Assembly (NCBI GenBank): GCA_030068075.1
Contig: CM057839.1
Coordinates: 52,356,960 to 52,420,959 of the forward strand
DNA from: Paguma larvata
Lineage: Eukaryota; Chordata; Mammalia; Carnivora; Viverridae
DNA length: 64,000 bases
Direction: 5' to 3'
Shown here: positions 1 to 11,900 of the stretch, in pieces
How the letters are laid out: the number at the start of each line of letters is the position of its first letter
Position numbering within the stretch: position 1 is the stretch's first letter
Translations under genes and position numbers: made by a program
Notes under the pieces: generated by a model
The model's input: the letters and a program-made list of their open reading frames with translations, nothing else
Database searches by the model: none
What the model was told of the DNA's origin: nothing

Positions 1-383
1 CATGACCTTTGGGGCACTAGCTGTGACAAAAGCATGCAGCAGGTGGGTTTTATTTTTAGCACACACCCCCCCTTCTCCAGCGTCTGTCTTCCTGCAAGGA
101 TCAATGAATTCTGGGCTCGGATGCATAGGGCTTAGTTCTCAGTTGGCTGTTAGGTAGTTCCTCCGTTAGGGAACTGAACTGACAGTGACCAGGGTTATTT
201 TAAGGTGTTTTTGGAGAATCTTAAAACAAGAATGTTTCTAAGTGACAGCTGCTTGGAAGATTCTAAGTCGGTAATCAAGATGCTGATGTAGGAAATGTCG
301 TGTACTGTGAGGAGGTTCTCGAATCCCAGACTGCTAAGGGAATCTGCAGACTCAGTCCACATGGCAGATGGGGTCGGTGAGAA

Positions 384-424
384 GTGTGTGTGTGCATGTG
401 TGTGTGTGTGTGTGTGTGTGTGTG
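384..424. repeat. TG microsatellite
   Basis: TG dinucleotide run interrupted once by CA (gtgtgtgtgcatgtgtgtg...). Short open frames encoding VCVCVCV or HTHTHTH across it are artefacts. Confidence 0.97.
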
Positions 425-547
425 GTGGTGTTAGTGGAAGGAGTTGGATCAGATCAACTGCTTTTGTTTTTAACAGAAAACCATGATGCTCCAAAATGCT
501 TGATGAGACATCTGACACTTTTATTAAGAACCCTTACAGGCAAGGGT

Positions 548-602
548 TCTGTTGGTTGGTTGTTTGGTGAGGGGGTGGGGTAGGTGGTTGGATGGTTGGT
601 TT
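548..602. repeat. G/T-rich low-complexity (GGTT-like)
   Basis: Irregular ttgg/ggtt units with two G-runs (gggggtgggg). It is low-complexity sequence in otherwise unassigned DNA. Confidence 0.7.
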
Positions 603-964
603 TGCTCTGGTCAAGGGGCTAGACTTTTCAGTTGCCTAACAAAGTTATGAGACCTCCACTGCCTTGCCTGAAATGGGTCTTTCTGGTCAGAATTAATCCT
701 GCGTGGCTTGGTGCTCCCAGAGCGGTTGGTAGACATCTTATCTTCTGCTCGGTTCTCCCCAGCAGTAGGCCATTTAGGACAGGAGCTGGTCATCTAGGTT
801 TGTTTCCAAGCTTCAACCACAGTGCATCATACGTCAGTCCTCAAGATAGGTGTGCTGATCTAAACTGAATGGAAGGGACTAAAGAAGCTACTGGGCTTGG
901 TTCCTCCATCACTACCAAGCATCGAACGGCCATGGAGAAACAAGTATCGAGCATCTGCCACCCT

Positions 965-1180
965 TTGTCTGTCTTCCTCTCTCTCTCTCTAGGTCTCATT
1001 CTTTCTTGTGAGTGTCCCCTCATCTTCCCTTTCCTCCCTTCTCTGCCTGTTACTCTTTTCCCTTCTTTTTTCATCCTTCCCTCTCAGTTTCATTGTCTGT
1101 GTCTCAGTTTCTATTTCTGTCTGCATGACTCTCTTACCCCTCTTTGTCTCTTTCTCTGCTTCCTCCCTTCTCTCTGCCAT
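965..1180. repeat. Polypyrimidine-rich tract
   Basis: A CT-rich stretch of about 215 bp with a (CT)n core at 977-990. The plus-strand frame at 869-1351 and the minus frames here are composed of Ser/Leu/Phe or Arg/Glu low-complexity sequence and are not genes. Confidence 0.8.
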
Positions 1181-1379
1181 GTAAAGATTTGTAGGTTGTT
1201 AACTGAACAAGGACACCTTGCCGAGAGGAGCGATGAGGGTGGAAATGCATTGTGCACCCTGCCTGCGGAGGCACAAGCGGTAGCATGGGGCTTTGTCAGC
1301 CCAGACGACGCATCTTGTTTTAATTTACACAAAAGTGTTTTGGGGGGCTAACAGAAGCTCTCTCCTTCCTTAGAATATT

Positions 1380-1760
1380 ACCAGGGGAAGCAGCCATTTT
1401 GTATTTTTCTCTTGCCCCAGGCTTCCCGTGAATCCCAGGAGGAACCTACGTTGCCCCCTTTCTCCCGCCTGCTGACCAAATCTGGGCAGGTGGGAATTGC
1501 ATTTGTATCAGAAACATACCATTAAAAAGTGTTGCTGCACTATTTTAGCGCTTTCATCTTTTTTTTCTGCTGATCCTTTATTTTTGCTGGGATTCGAGTC
1601 AAAGAGCCAACCTTTCAATCATTTGCTTTAGACGTTTAACTCTGATTTTCTCTTCTCGGTTGTCAGTACCGCTAAACCCTTTTATGCTGATGTTGGCTCA
1701 TCGGCAGGGCCAGTGTTTCCTTAACAGTGTAGGTTGTTCCTTAATCTCTGACCAGAGATA
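1380..1760. other. Repeat-free stretch, possible conserved noncoding DNA
   Basis: No repeat family or open frame recognised. The base composition is balanced and complex (cagccattttgtatttttct, ggtgggaattgcatttgtat), the look of conserved noncoding sequence. This is an impression from texture, not an alignment. Confidence 0.25.
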
Positions 1761-3499
1761 TCGAGGTTGGAATAGCTTTGATTCTGCAAGCTGCCAGACA
1801 GTCAGAAAACCATGGACTTAGTTCAAGTTCTGCAAGTGCTCTTGAGCTTGAGATCCATTTCTAACTCTTCTTGGGATCTGTAGTGCCTGGCACATTGCTT
1901 AGCACGTACTAGAAATTCAAGACTACCGCATGCATAAAGAAGAGCAGAGTGAATCTTCCTCGAACGGCGGGCCGCCGAGGAGATTCAGGCTGGCGCTATA
2001 GATAGCTGTTACAAATCCACAGCAAGGCGGGCACACCGACCCTCCTGTTTTGTTGACCTGGCTGCAGTGAGACGATACTCACATTAGGTGCCCATGCAAT
2101 GCAGGCAACAGGAGCATACTGAGGCTAAGTGAGTTAAGAAACACCAAGTACACAGGGAAAGCCGGGGAGACTGGAAACCAGTGCCTTAGCCACGGCGCAA
2201 GGCCTCATGCAAGGTCACCCAGGAGTGCGGGAGACATTGTTCCTTGATCTGCGGCATCACTGGGGTGACAGCAGTTGGGGTCCGCCTCGGCCGTGCCCGT
2301 TGACTGCCTTCTTGTTCTCCTCTCTCTTCACAGCTTCTGCTTGGTGCCTGGTTTTGAAGTATGTCTTGGCTTCTGGAGTCCTTCCTTTCTGATGGCTCTC
2401 TTTCTAGGTCCCAACATCCAGCTTTTCAAGAAGGACTCTGACTGGACGGGCTGGCTACATCTAGCCGAGGCCCCGGCACAGTGTGCAGAGCCTTGTACGG
2501 GGCTGTATCAGGGACAGTGTCAGACGGGGACTACGGCGAGGGGTGGTATTCAAGGCTTCCCAGAAGTGGTCAGAGTGCATGGTCTACATGCCTTCTGTCA
2601 AGTGTCAAACCAGAATGTTTTTTAAGGTTACAGTCATAAACTATTCACTGGCCTGTTTAGTGCAGCCCGTCCCACGGATAATTTTATGGTACCATGTACA
2701 AACGCAGTATGTCCTGAACCTTGTGCGTAGTCAGTAAAAGGAGAGCAGAGCGGGTCAACCAGCAGAGGGAACGTCATGGAAGCTCTCAGCCACCTGGCGC
2801 TTGTAGACCTAGCTTTCCTTGGTTTACAGTCACTTTTACTGGGATGTGATTTCTCTTTATGTCGTTGACTCACAGTGCCGAACAAAAGGTGGTAGGGGCG
2901 CCTCGGAAGTGCCAAGGGAGAGTACCACACTGGAGCGTTTTACTGAAATTCCAGCCTCCTTCAAGAAAATAGCTCAGAAAGCAGAATCGGGCCATTTGGG
3001 ATGGGCAGAAATCCTTTGATGTTATGAAAGAAGGACATCATAAAACTCAGCAAAGCCTGGAGGACTGGCTAAAGATTGTGTGAAATTGGAAGAAATGTTG
3101 GCTGGAACTTGTCAAACCTCAGGGGTTTTGATGGGAACCGTCACCATCTCTCTCAGCGTCAGGCTGTAATGACTGTGTACATCGCCGATTCACTCGCTGC
3201 TCCCATCGGGGGGAACGCATTCTCTCAACCCCCACCCCACGCTATTTCCCAAGAAACGAACACAAGACAATAACCAGGAGAAGAGCCCTGATCTCTCCCC
3301 CGTCCTCACACAACTGGCAGTCCCTGGCATTTTCTCTGCCAACGTGAGGAATAAACGGGGCCGCATCTGTTCTCTTGTTCCACAGTGGGTGTCGCCATGA
3401 GTCCAAATACTGTTTCCCTTTTGGAGACTTGGCAGCTAGCCCGAGCCTCTTGCCTGAGATTGGGGAGGGGGAATTACGGAGAGGCTGCCCAGGTCGTTG
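1761..3499. other. Unassigned intergenic DNA
   Basis: No gene recognised. A short L2/MIR-like piece (gtagtgcctggcacattgct) lies near 1879-1900. Open frames at 2275-2737 and 2634-2930 lack any recognisable domain or splice context. Confidence 0.55.
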
Positions 3500-3866
3500 T
3501 CTGGGTCCCCCTTGATCTCTCCTTTTAAGTGGCAGACTCGGTCACTGGTGCCATCAATCTAGCACATTTAATAAACAATAAATTCGTTTTAAAAACCTGC
3601 CACTGAGCAGCCATCTGTCTCCATTTTTGTCAATCTGCTATTCTAACAATGCTACTGTCCTTCGAGGTCGTCTTTCACTAAAGACTCGTTGATCTGAAGG
3701 TGAACGTGTTAAACATGGAGACGAGAGCTCTGGGCCGACTGACAGCATATCCACCCACTAGCCTTTCATCGCTGGAGCCTGAAATTTAAATCCTGCTTTT
3801 GACCTAAGGTGATGATATTGATGGTTTCTTTATTTCGCAGTGCCTGATTTATATTCTTGAAGATTA
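3500..3866. other. Repeat-free stretch, possible conserved noncoding DNA
   Basis: Complex sequence with AT-rich motifs (acatttaataaacaataaat, ccatttttgtcaatctgcta) and no recognised repeat, ending at a SINEC. It is a candidate for cross-species alignment only. Confidence 0.25.
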
Positions 3867-4084
3867 GGGGCGCCTGGGTGGCTCAGTCGGTTAAGCGGCC
3901 AACTTCGGCTCAGGTCATGATCTCGCGGTTTGTGAGTTCGAGCCCCGCATCGGGCTCTGTGCTGACAGCTCAGAGCCTGGAGCCTGCTTCAGATTCTGTG
4001 TCTCCCTCTCTCTCTGCCCTTCTCCTGCTCATGCTCTGTCTCTATGTCTCAAAAATAAACAAATGCTAAAAAAAATTAAAAAAA
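3867..4084 (+). mobile_element. SINEC (tRNA-Lys-derived CAN-SINE)
   Basis: Complete element with head ggggcgcctgggtggctcag, a B-box-like gagttcgagcccc, a CT-rich section and an A tail. It is flanked by aagatta at 3860-3866 and 4085-4091. The tRNA-like head is a SINE feature and not a tRNA gene. Confidence 0.95.
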
Positions 4085-4139
4085 AAGATTACAAAGTATT
4101 CCAGGATCCTGCTTTGTTACTTATTAGGCAGGAAGACAA

Positions 4140-4230
4140 AGGTTATTAACCATTTAAGTATTGCGGGTGGGTAAACTGAGGCATAGGGTAGCTAAGTGCC
4201 CAAAGTCAGATGGCAAAGGAAGAAAAACGG
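4140..4230 (-). mobile_element. MIR fragment
   Basis: Reverse MIR core: gtaaactgaggcatagggta, gctaagtgcccaaagtcaga, tggcaaaggaag. Confidence 0.5.
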
Positions 4231-5198
4231 GAATGTATTTTGGAATTACGATCTCCCTTGAACAACTGAGTCATCTCCCTTTATCTGTTTGTTTGTTTTT
4301 TTTCTTGTACCACTTAAGCATTTCACAAAACCACTACACACGGACATTTGGCTCTCCAGAGGACAGTCTGAACATAGCAGAGAGAATTGGAACTAGCTCG
4401 GAGCTGAATTGTAAGAAGAAGCTGGCACCTGGATCCCAAGCCAGTTTTTAATACATAACATCCTACAATGTATTTTTGCAGCACTCAGGACCTCTCTCCA
4501 CTCATCATTTTTATTAGGGAGAAAGCATATTAAACAAAACCAAGAAAACCTCAACAACATAAAATCTCCGAAACCAAGCCAGGGATGCCGACAGCACTAG
4601 AAGGGATTGGAGGCAGTGGAAATCCCTCTTGCCCAGGAAGCTTGTTAACTTGTGCTTGGTCCCCACGTGCTTTTCTCTAGATGGAACATTTGCAAGAGCA
4701 CAGAGTGTATCTTCATGTGCTCACCATCCTCACCATCAATGAACACCCTTAAAAGCCATTTGGGGGAGGATAGAAGAAGAGTTTTAGATGGGAAGCAGCT
4801 TTTTCAGAGCTCTTTAAAACCACATTGTTTCCATGACTGTGCCACACCTTATCTGTTAATGTGGAGACTTTTCTAAAACAAGTCACATCTAATTTGCAAG
4901 CATGGATTTCCAGGAAGGAAGCCATCTTGGTTTGCTCATTCCTGTGGCGGCACAGGCTGCCACTCCCCAGGGATATCCTTCTCCTCTGCCTCCCTTCTCT
5001 GAATGGGAAAGCTTGGCTTTCCACACATTCCTTCTAGTCTCTGGGCTGATCCTCTTTGTGCCTTTTCCTCTACTTTGTTCTTGTTTTCGATGCACCGAGC
5101 ACAGTGCCTCCTTCCTGCTGGACGCGAAAGGGCCAGCTTCTCTTTGGACATTCATTGGACGCTAAGAACAACACTTCTGCCTCACTATTATTTCTTGG
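4231..5198. other. Unassigned intergenic DNA
   Basis: No gene or repeat recognised. Overlapping short frames on both strands at 4749-5203 are not supported by any domain. Confidence 0.55.
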
Positions 5199-5650
5199 GG
5201 TGATGGTTAATTTTAAGTGTCAACTTGAATAGGTTGTTACACCCTGTCTAGACTAGTGCTCTGGAGTTTGGTGAAACACTAGTCTAGGTATTGCTGTAAA
5301 GGTATTACTTAGATGTATTAATGTTTAAATCACATTTTCAGTAAAAGCAAATTACTCTTCATCCAATCTGAAGGAATCAAGAGTAAAAATAGGTTTCTTC
5401 AAGAAGAAGAAATTGGCATCAAGACAGCCACATAGAAATTCTGCCTCAGTTTCTCGCCCGCTGGCCTGCTCTGCAGTTTTCAGTGGCAGACTGCAACATC
5501 ACCCCGAATTACCAGCCCATTGACTTGCCCTACCAGTTTTGAATTGGCTAGCCTCCGTAATCGCATACCCTTCTTCTCTTTCTCTCTCCCTGTATGTATC
5601 TCCTTTGTATTGGCTCTGTTACTTTGGAGAACTCTGCACCACTATATGGA
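5199..5650 (+). mobile_element. Degenerate LTR, MLT2/ERVL-like
   Basis: The stretch begins with tgatggttaattttaagtgt and ends near cttctctttctctctccctg...tattggctctgttactttgg, the start and end patterns I associate with solo ERVL-type (MLT2) LTRs. The interior includes a poly-purine-like middle and cctccgtaatcgcatac, which matches the usual ccataatcgc motif near the LTR end. No internal viral coding sequence is attached. The family name is from recognition only. Confidence 0.55.
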
Positions 5651-5705
5651 TTTGTTCATACCAACTCTCTCATTTCTTTCAAGGGACTAGCAGGTAAGTA
5701 AAGCA

Positions 5706-5825
5706 TTCTAGAACTTGTCCAGTCCTGCCTTGGAGTAGCTGTGCGATCTTGGTCAAGTTACAAACATCTCTGTGCATCAGTTTACTCAGCCTTTACATAG
5801 ATATAAAGAGCCTTTCTGCATTACC
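5706..5825 (+). mobile_element. MIR fragment
   Basis: Sense MIR core: gtagctgtgcgatcttggtc, aagttacaaacatctctgtg, catcagtttactcagc. Confidence 0.7.
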
Positions 5826-5888
5826 CAGAGAGGGGTACACACAGTCTTGCCCTGAGTTTCTGTCATAGCTTAAAGGGAAACTTTCACA

Positions 5889-6262
5889 ATGTCCAGAGCC
5901 CTTGATGTCCTACAGATGAAGGAGGAGGAAGTCCTGAAATTTCTCGCAGCATGAACCCGTTTAGATGGCACCAATCTTGACTTCCAAAGTTGTACCAAAG
6001 GCAAAGTGATGGCATCAGCACCATAAATCTGAAGACAGCCTGGGAGAAGCCCTGCTGGCAGCTCGAGCCATTGTTGCCATTGAAAACCTGATGTCCTGTC
6101 ACCTCCTCCAGGAGTACTGCTTCTGTGGTTTGTGCTCAAGTTTGCTGCTGCCCCTGGAGCCACTCCTGTTGCTGGCCACTTCACTCCCGGAACCTTCCAT
6201 ACCCAGATCTGGGCAGCGTTCTGGAGCCGAGACTCCTGGTGGTTACTGCTCCCAGCACAATC
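5889..6262 (+). pseudogene. RPSA: RPSA (40S ribosomal protein SA) processed pseudogene, 3'-truncated
   Basis: The plus strand from the ATG at 5889 reads, with interruptions, like the start of ribosomal protein SA (laminin receptor). It begins MSRALDVLQMKEEEVLKFLA, then a stop, GTNLDF, and after frameshifts [20 protein letters not shown]. It ends near the motif preceding LLVVT at about 6250. It spans several RPSA exons without introns, so it is a retrocopy. There is a stop codon about 21 codons in, at least two frame changes and substitutions such as Arg for Gly at residue 3. Only about the first 120 of roughly 295 codons remain. The sequence leaves the RPSA pattern after 6255 and no A tail is visible there. 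It is not expected to be translated. Confidence 0.85.
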
Positions 6263-7157
6263 CTAGTGTGTACTGTTAGGCTGGTGGCAATAAAAGGATA
6301 GGAGTCATACTGCTTTTCCAGGAGAACAGGAGACTCCACTGTAGTTTAGATCTTTCCTGCAAGACAAAGTATTTCATTGAATGCCCCGTGTGGGGCTGTG
6401 GGTGCTGCCGTACCAAAACCAGACATTAAATCATAGAGTTGGAAATGATTTTGAGACCAGTTCACCTCATCGCCTCAGCACAGTGGGGAGGTAAAGCCAA
6501 GATGAATTCTGTAACAGTAAAATAGCTTCCCTGACAAAGCGACCTTGTTTTCATCGTTCAGTCGGTGCTTTCCGTGTGGTCTCCTATTGTTCTGAATTTT
6601 ACCTCCCTAGTTAAAGAGCAAGCTTAGAGCATCCAAACTCTCTGGGTTCTCCCTTTTTTGGCCCTCCTGCCATTCCTAACAAAGGGCAAGCCCTCAGGAA
6701 AGAAATGTTTAATAAAAGAAAGTCACCACCTAGCTTAATGTAGTCCAACAGGCTGACAACCTGAAAAAAAAATTAGGACAGGAAGAGAAAACCATCCTCA
6801 GTGATGAATGTTCTAAAATTAGTGTCTGCAGCACAGGTATTGTATTTCCTCAGAATATTAATATGCCCCCGCTGGAATACATCATCGAGATTTCACTGGA
6901 AAATTAGGAAGAGCAAGGGAAGAGTTTCAGGCTGGATATTTTGAATATCTTAAGTGATTGAAATAAACAGATTAAAAAATGAGTTTGTTATGTTCAGGCC
7001 CAGATTAATGACGAGGCAGTAAGTTTTAGGTCATTTTTATGGTGGCAGAGGGGAAAGCCTCAGAGGATTCTTATGTCCAAAGAGCTGTTCATCAAAATTT
7101 TTTTCAGATTCTGGAAGTTACGAGGGAGCAAAGAGAATGGTGTTTCCAATATATTCT
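6263..7157. other. Unassigned intergenic DNA
   Basis: Nothing recognised after the RPSA pseudogene. The sequence is AT-rich and looks unique. Confidence 0.55.
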
Positions 7158-7250
7158 GTTAAGAAGGTTGTGACCTGCTCGAGATCACACAGTAGCAAAG
7201 CCAGGACTAAACCAAATATTTTTCAAGTACCGGACTGTCATCAGTGCTCT
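7158..7250 (-). mobile_element. MIR fragment
   Basis: Reverse MIR core: gttaagaaggttgtgacctg, cgagatcacacagtagcaaa, gccaggactaaacc. Confidence 0.65.
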
Positions 7251-7324
7251 TCACCCGCCATTTGTCATGATGTCTCACATTCCACCATTGACAGGTGGGG
7301 AGATAAAAAGATGACGGACGTTGG

Positions 7325-7500
7325 AAATCAGGCAGATATGAGTATGCGTCCCAGCTCTGCCGCTCTCTCTCTGTGGGTCTTGCTTAACTTTTCTTATTTT
7401 TCTTTTCTCATCTAGGAATAGAGAAAATAATTACCATGAGCAGCTTATATATCCGTGCCGTGAAAGCTCCTGGGTCTCCTAAATCTCTCTATTATAATGT
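7325..7500 (+). mobile_element. MIR
   Basis: Sense MIR: ggcagatatgagtatgcgtc, ccagctctgccgctctctct, tttcttttctcatctaggaa, agagaaaataattac. Confidence 0.65.
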
Positions 7501-7971
7501 AGCTATTACAAGGAGTTTTCATAACTGAGACTAGTGTTTTCGAACTGATTCAGGGAATACTTGGGTAAGCTGTGTTGGAAAGTTTTGTGTGACTAATGTG
7601 TTTTGTGATGAAATTAGTGTGGCAGAGAACAATTAAACCAGGGTAAACAGATATAGGAATTCTCAGAGTCTTTAATAACTTAGTGAGGAATATGACTCAC
7701 CCAGAAGATATAATAGGCAGCATTTCACAAATTTGTGTGACCATAGAACCCTTTTTCAGTAACATCTTAAAGCATCTGTGGGACATTGGTTTTCATAGAA
7801 GACAGTTTGGGAATGATGGTAGGTTGGCTGTATTGATGATCCCACTCCTTGTTTCTGAGCCCAGTCATTAACTTACGTAGGCCAATCAGTTGTTAGCAAG
7901 TGTTGATTCAAGCAACGGGTTGGAAAGTGCATCGAGGCTTGCTGTCTTGCTGCTTGTCATAGTCATTGTGC
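7501..7971. other. Unassigned intergenic DNA
   Basis: Unique-looking sequence up to the L1 end. No feature is supported. Confidence 0.55.
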
Positions 7972-8394
7972 TTTTTTAAAATTTAAATCCAAATTAGTTA
8001 ACATATAGTGTAATAATTGTGTTAGCAGTAGAATGTAGTGATTCATCACTTACATATAACACCCAGTGCTCATCTCAACAACTGTCCTCCTTAGTACTCC
8101 TTACCCGTTTAGCCCATCCCCCTACCCAGCACCCCTCCAGCAACCCTCAGTTTGTTCTCTGTATTGAAGACTCTCTTATGGTTTGGTTTTTTATGGTTTC
8201 TCTTTTTATCTCATTTTCCCCTCCCTTCCCTTACCTTCCCTTATGTTCATCTGTTTTGTTTCTTAAATTCTACATATGAGTGAAATCATGAATTTATCTT
8301 TCTCTGATCGACATCACTTAGTGTAATACACTCTAGTTCCATCCATGTTGTTGCAAATGGCAAGATTTCATTCTTTTTGGTTGCCGAGTATTCC

Positions 8395-8432
<38 letters not shown>

Positions 8433-8900
8433 ATATACACATATATACCACACACACACATAGATATACACCACATCTTTTTCATCCAAGATAGTTAACA
8501 TATATTGTAATTATGATTTCAGGATTAGAATTTAGTGATTCATCACTTATATCTAATACCCAGTGCTCATTCCAACAACTGTCTTCCTTAGTTCTCCTTG
8601 CCTATTTAGCCCATCCTCCCACCCAAAACCCCCTCCAGCAACCCTCAGTTTGTATTTAAGAGTCTCTTATGGTTTGTCTCCCTCCCTGTTTTAATAATAT
8701 TTTTGCTTCTTTTCCTTTATGTTCATCTGTTTTGTATATTAAATTCCACATACGAGTGAAGTAATACAATATTTGTCTTCCTCTGACTTATTTCACTTAG
8801 CATAATATACTCTAGTTTCATCCATGTTGCTGCAACTGGCAAGATACTGTTCTTTTTGATTGCCAAGTAATATTCCATTGCATATATATATCACATCTTC
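7972..8900 (-). repeat. Tandemly duplicated L1 3' end
   Basis: Two successive copies of the same L1 3' UTR text occur in the same orientation. Copy 1 starts ttagttaacatatagtgtaa (near 7996) and copy 2 starts atagttaacatatattgtaa (near 8490). Both go on through caacaactgtc, agcaaccctcagtttgt, the tctcttatggttt block and ccatgttg(t/c)tgcaa. Copy 1 stops at cacatctttttcatcc, exactly where copy 2 begins. Copy 2 continues into ORF2. Confidence 0.85.
8397..8460. repeat. TG microsatellite followed by CA run
   Basis: About 17 TG units at 8398-8431, then a short AT/AC stretch and a CACACA run to 8460. It lies in the left copy of the duplicated L1 3' end, at the place where the right copy has only a short catatatat tract. 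So it expanded after the duplication. Confidence 0.9.
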
Positions 8901-11900
8901 TTTATCCATTCGTCAGTTGATGGACATTGGGGCTCTTTCCAAACTTTGGCTCTTGTTGATAGTGCTGATAGAAACATCAGGGTGCATGTGCCCCTTTGAA
9001 TCAGCATTTTTGCTTCCTTTGGATAAATACCTAGTAGTGCAATTGCTGACTCATAGGGTAGTTCTATTTTTTATATTTTGAGGAACCTCCATACTGTTTT
9101 CCAGAGTGGCCGCACCAGTTTGCATTCCCACCAGCAGTGCAAGAGTATTCACCTTTTTCCCCATCCTCACCAACATCTGTGGTTTCCTGAGTTATTCGTT
9201 ATGGCAATTCTCACAGATGTGAGGGTATCTCATTGTGGTTTTGATTAGTATTTCCTTGATGATGAGTGATACTGAGCATATTTCCATGTGTCTGTTAGCC
9301 ATCTGGATATCTTCTTTGGAAAAGTGTCTATTCATGACTTCTGTCCATTTCTTCACTGGATTATTTTTTTGTGTGTTGAGTTTGATAAGCTCTCTGTAGA
9401 TTATGGATGCTAACCCTTTATCTGGTATGTCATTTGCAAATATCTTCCCCCATTCTGTCAGCTGCGTTTTAGTTTCGTTGATTGTTTCCTTTGCCATGCA
9501 GAAGCTTTTTATCTTGATGGGGTCCCAATAGTTCATGTTTGTTTCTGTTTCCCTTTCCTCCAGAGGGATGTCTAATAAGAAGTTTCTCTGGCTAAGGTCA
9601 AAGAGGTTATTGCCTGTTTTGATGGTTTCCTGTCTTACATTCCTTATCCATTTTGAGTTTATTTTTATGTGTGGCGTAAGAAAGTGGTCCAGGTTCATTC
9701 TTCTGCCTGTTGCTGTCCGGTTTTCTAAACACCATTTGCTGAAGAGACTGTCTTTTTTCCATTGGATATTCTTTCCCGCTTTGTCAAAGATGAGTTGACA
9801 ATATAGCTGTGGGTTCATTTCTGGATTTTCTATTCTGTGCCTTTAATCTATGTGTTCATTTTTGTTCCACTACCATGCTGTCTGGATGATTACAGATTGG
9901 TTATACAGCTTGAAGTCCGGGATTGTGACGCCTCCAGCTTTGGTTTTCTTTTTCAACGTTACTTTGGCTATTCAGGGTCATTTCTGGTTCCATACAAATT
10001 TTAGAATTGTTTGTTGTAGGTCTATGAAGAATTCTGGTATTACTTGGAAAGAGAATGCATTGAATACGTAGATTGCTTTGGGTAGTATCGACATTTTAAC
10101 AATATTTGTTCTTCCAATCCATGAGCATGGAATGTTTTTCCATTTCTTTGTGTCTTCTTCAATTTATTTCATAAGCTTTCTATAGTTTTCAGTGTATAAA
10201 TCTTTTATCTCTTTGGTTAGGTTTATTCTTAGGTATTTTATGGTGTTCAGTGCAATTGTAAATGGGATCGATTCCTTGATTTCTCTTTCTGCTGCTTCGT
10301 TATTGGTGTATAGAAATGTCACAGATTTCTGTACATTGATTTTATATCCTGCAGCTGAATTCATGTATCAGTTCTAGTTTTTTAGTGGAGTCTTTTGGGT
10401 TTTCCACATAGAATATTATGTTGTCTGTGAAGAGCGAAAGTTTGACTTCTTCCTTGCCAGTTTGAAAGCCTTTTATTTCTTTTTGTTGTGTGATTGCCAA
10501 GGCTCAGACTTCTAACACTAAGCTGAACAACAGTGGTGAGAGTGGACATCCTGTTGTGTTTCTGACCTTAGAGGGGAAGCTCTCAGTTTTTTCCTTTGAG
10601 GATGTTATTAGCTGTGGGTCTTTCATATATGGCCTTTATGATCTTGAGGTATGTTCCTTCTATTCCTCGTTCCTTGAGGGTTTTTATCACAAGAAAGGAT
10701 GCTGTATTTTTGTTAAATATTTTTCTTAAAAAATTTTTTTTGAGAGAGAAAGAGAGAGAGGATGAATGGAGAAAAGGGTCAGAGGGGAAGAGAGAGAATC
10801 TCAAGCAGGCTCCATGGTCAGCACAGAGCCTGATGTCAGGCTCAAACCCAAGACCCTGGGATCATGATCTGACTTGAAATCAAGAGTCAGAGGCTCAACC
10901 GACTTAGCCACCCAGGTGCCCCTCAAATGTTTTTTCTACATCTCTTGAGAGGATCATGTGGTTCTTATCCTTTCTTTTATTAAGGTATGTATCACATTGA
11001 TTGATTTGTGGAGATAGAACCAGTCCTACAGGAATATATCCTACTTGATCCTGGTGAATAATTTTTTAATGTATTATTGGATCTGATTTCTAGTATCTTG
11101 CTGAGAATTTTTGCATCCGTAATCACCAAGGAAATTGGTCTGTAGTACTCCTTTTTTAGTGAGGTCTTCATCTGGTTTTGGAATCAGGATAATGCTGGCC
11201 TCATCAAATGAGTTTGGAAGTTTTCCTTCCATTTCTATTTTTTGGAACAGCTTCAGAATAATAGGTGCTAACGCTTCTTTAAATGTTTGGTAGAATTCCC
11301 CCTGGAAAGCCATCTGTCCCTGGATTTCTGTTTGTTGGGAAAATTTTGATTATGGATTCAATTTCTTTAATGTTTATGGGTCCGTTCAAATATTCTATTT
11401 CCTCCTGTTTCAGTTTTGGTCATTTTTATGTTTCTAGGAATTTGTCTGTTTCTTTCACATTGCCCAATTTGTTGTCATATAATTGCTCATGATATTCTCT
11501 TACCGTTATTTGTATTTCTGTGGTGTTGGTTTTGATCTCTCCTCTTTCATTCATGCTTTTATTTATTTGGGTCATTTCCTTTTTCTTTTTGATAAATGTG
11601 GCTACGGGTTTATCAAGTTTGTTAATTCTTTCAAAGAACCAGCTCCTGGTTTTGTTGAACTGGTCTGTCGTTTTGATTTTGATATTGCTGATTTCTGCAC
11701 TAATCTTTTTTGTTTCCCTTCTTCTGATGACTTTGGGCTTTATTGGCTGTTCTTTTTCCAGCTCTTTGAGGTGTAAGGTTTGGTTGTGTACTTGAGACAT
11801 TTCTTCCTTCTTTAGGAAGGCCTGGATTACTATATACTACCCTTTTATGACCTTTGCTGCTTCCCAAAGGTTTTGGACTATTGTGTTTTTGTTTTCATTG

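Larger units (their letters stand above)
1..960. other. Unassigned intergenic DNA
   Basis: Apart from the TG microsatellite and the G/T-rich tract, I see no gene or named repeat here. Confidence 0.6.

Noticed and set aside
195..583. Open frames across the TG microsatellite on both strands
   Set aside because: They consist of VCVCV/HTHTH runs produced by the dinucleotide repeat.
869..1351. 160-residue plus-strand open frame
   Set aside because: It is carried by a polypyrimidine tract, is rich in Leu/Ser/Phe, and shows no domain or splice context.
3867..4084. tRNA gene suggested by A/B-box-like sequence in SINECs
   Set aside because: The tRNA-like head belongs to the SINE. It cannot fold as a complete tRNA and is repeated about twenty times.
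9192..9818. 208-residue frame, the longest in the window
   Set aside because: It is the C-terminal part of a dead L1 ORF2 and not a host gene.
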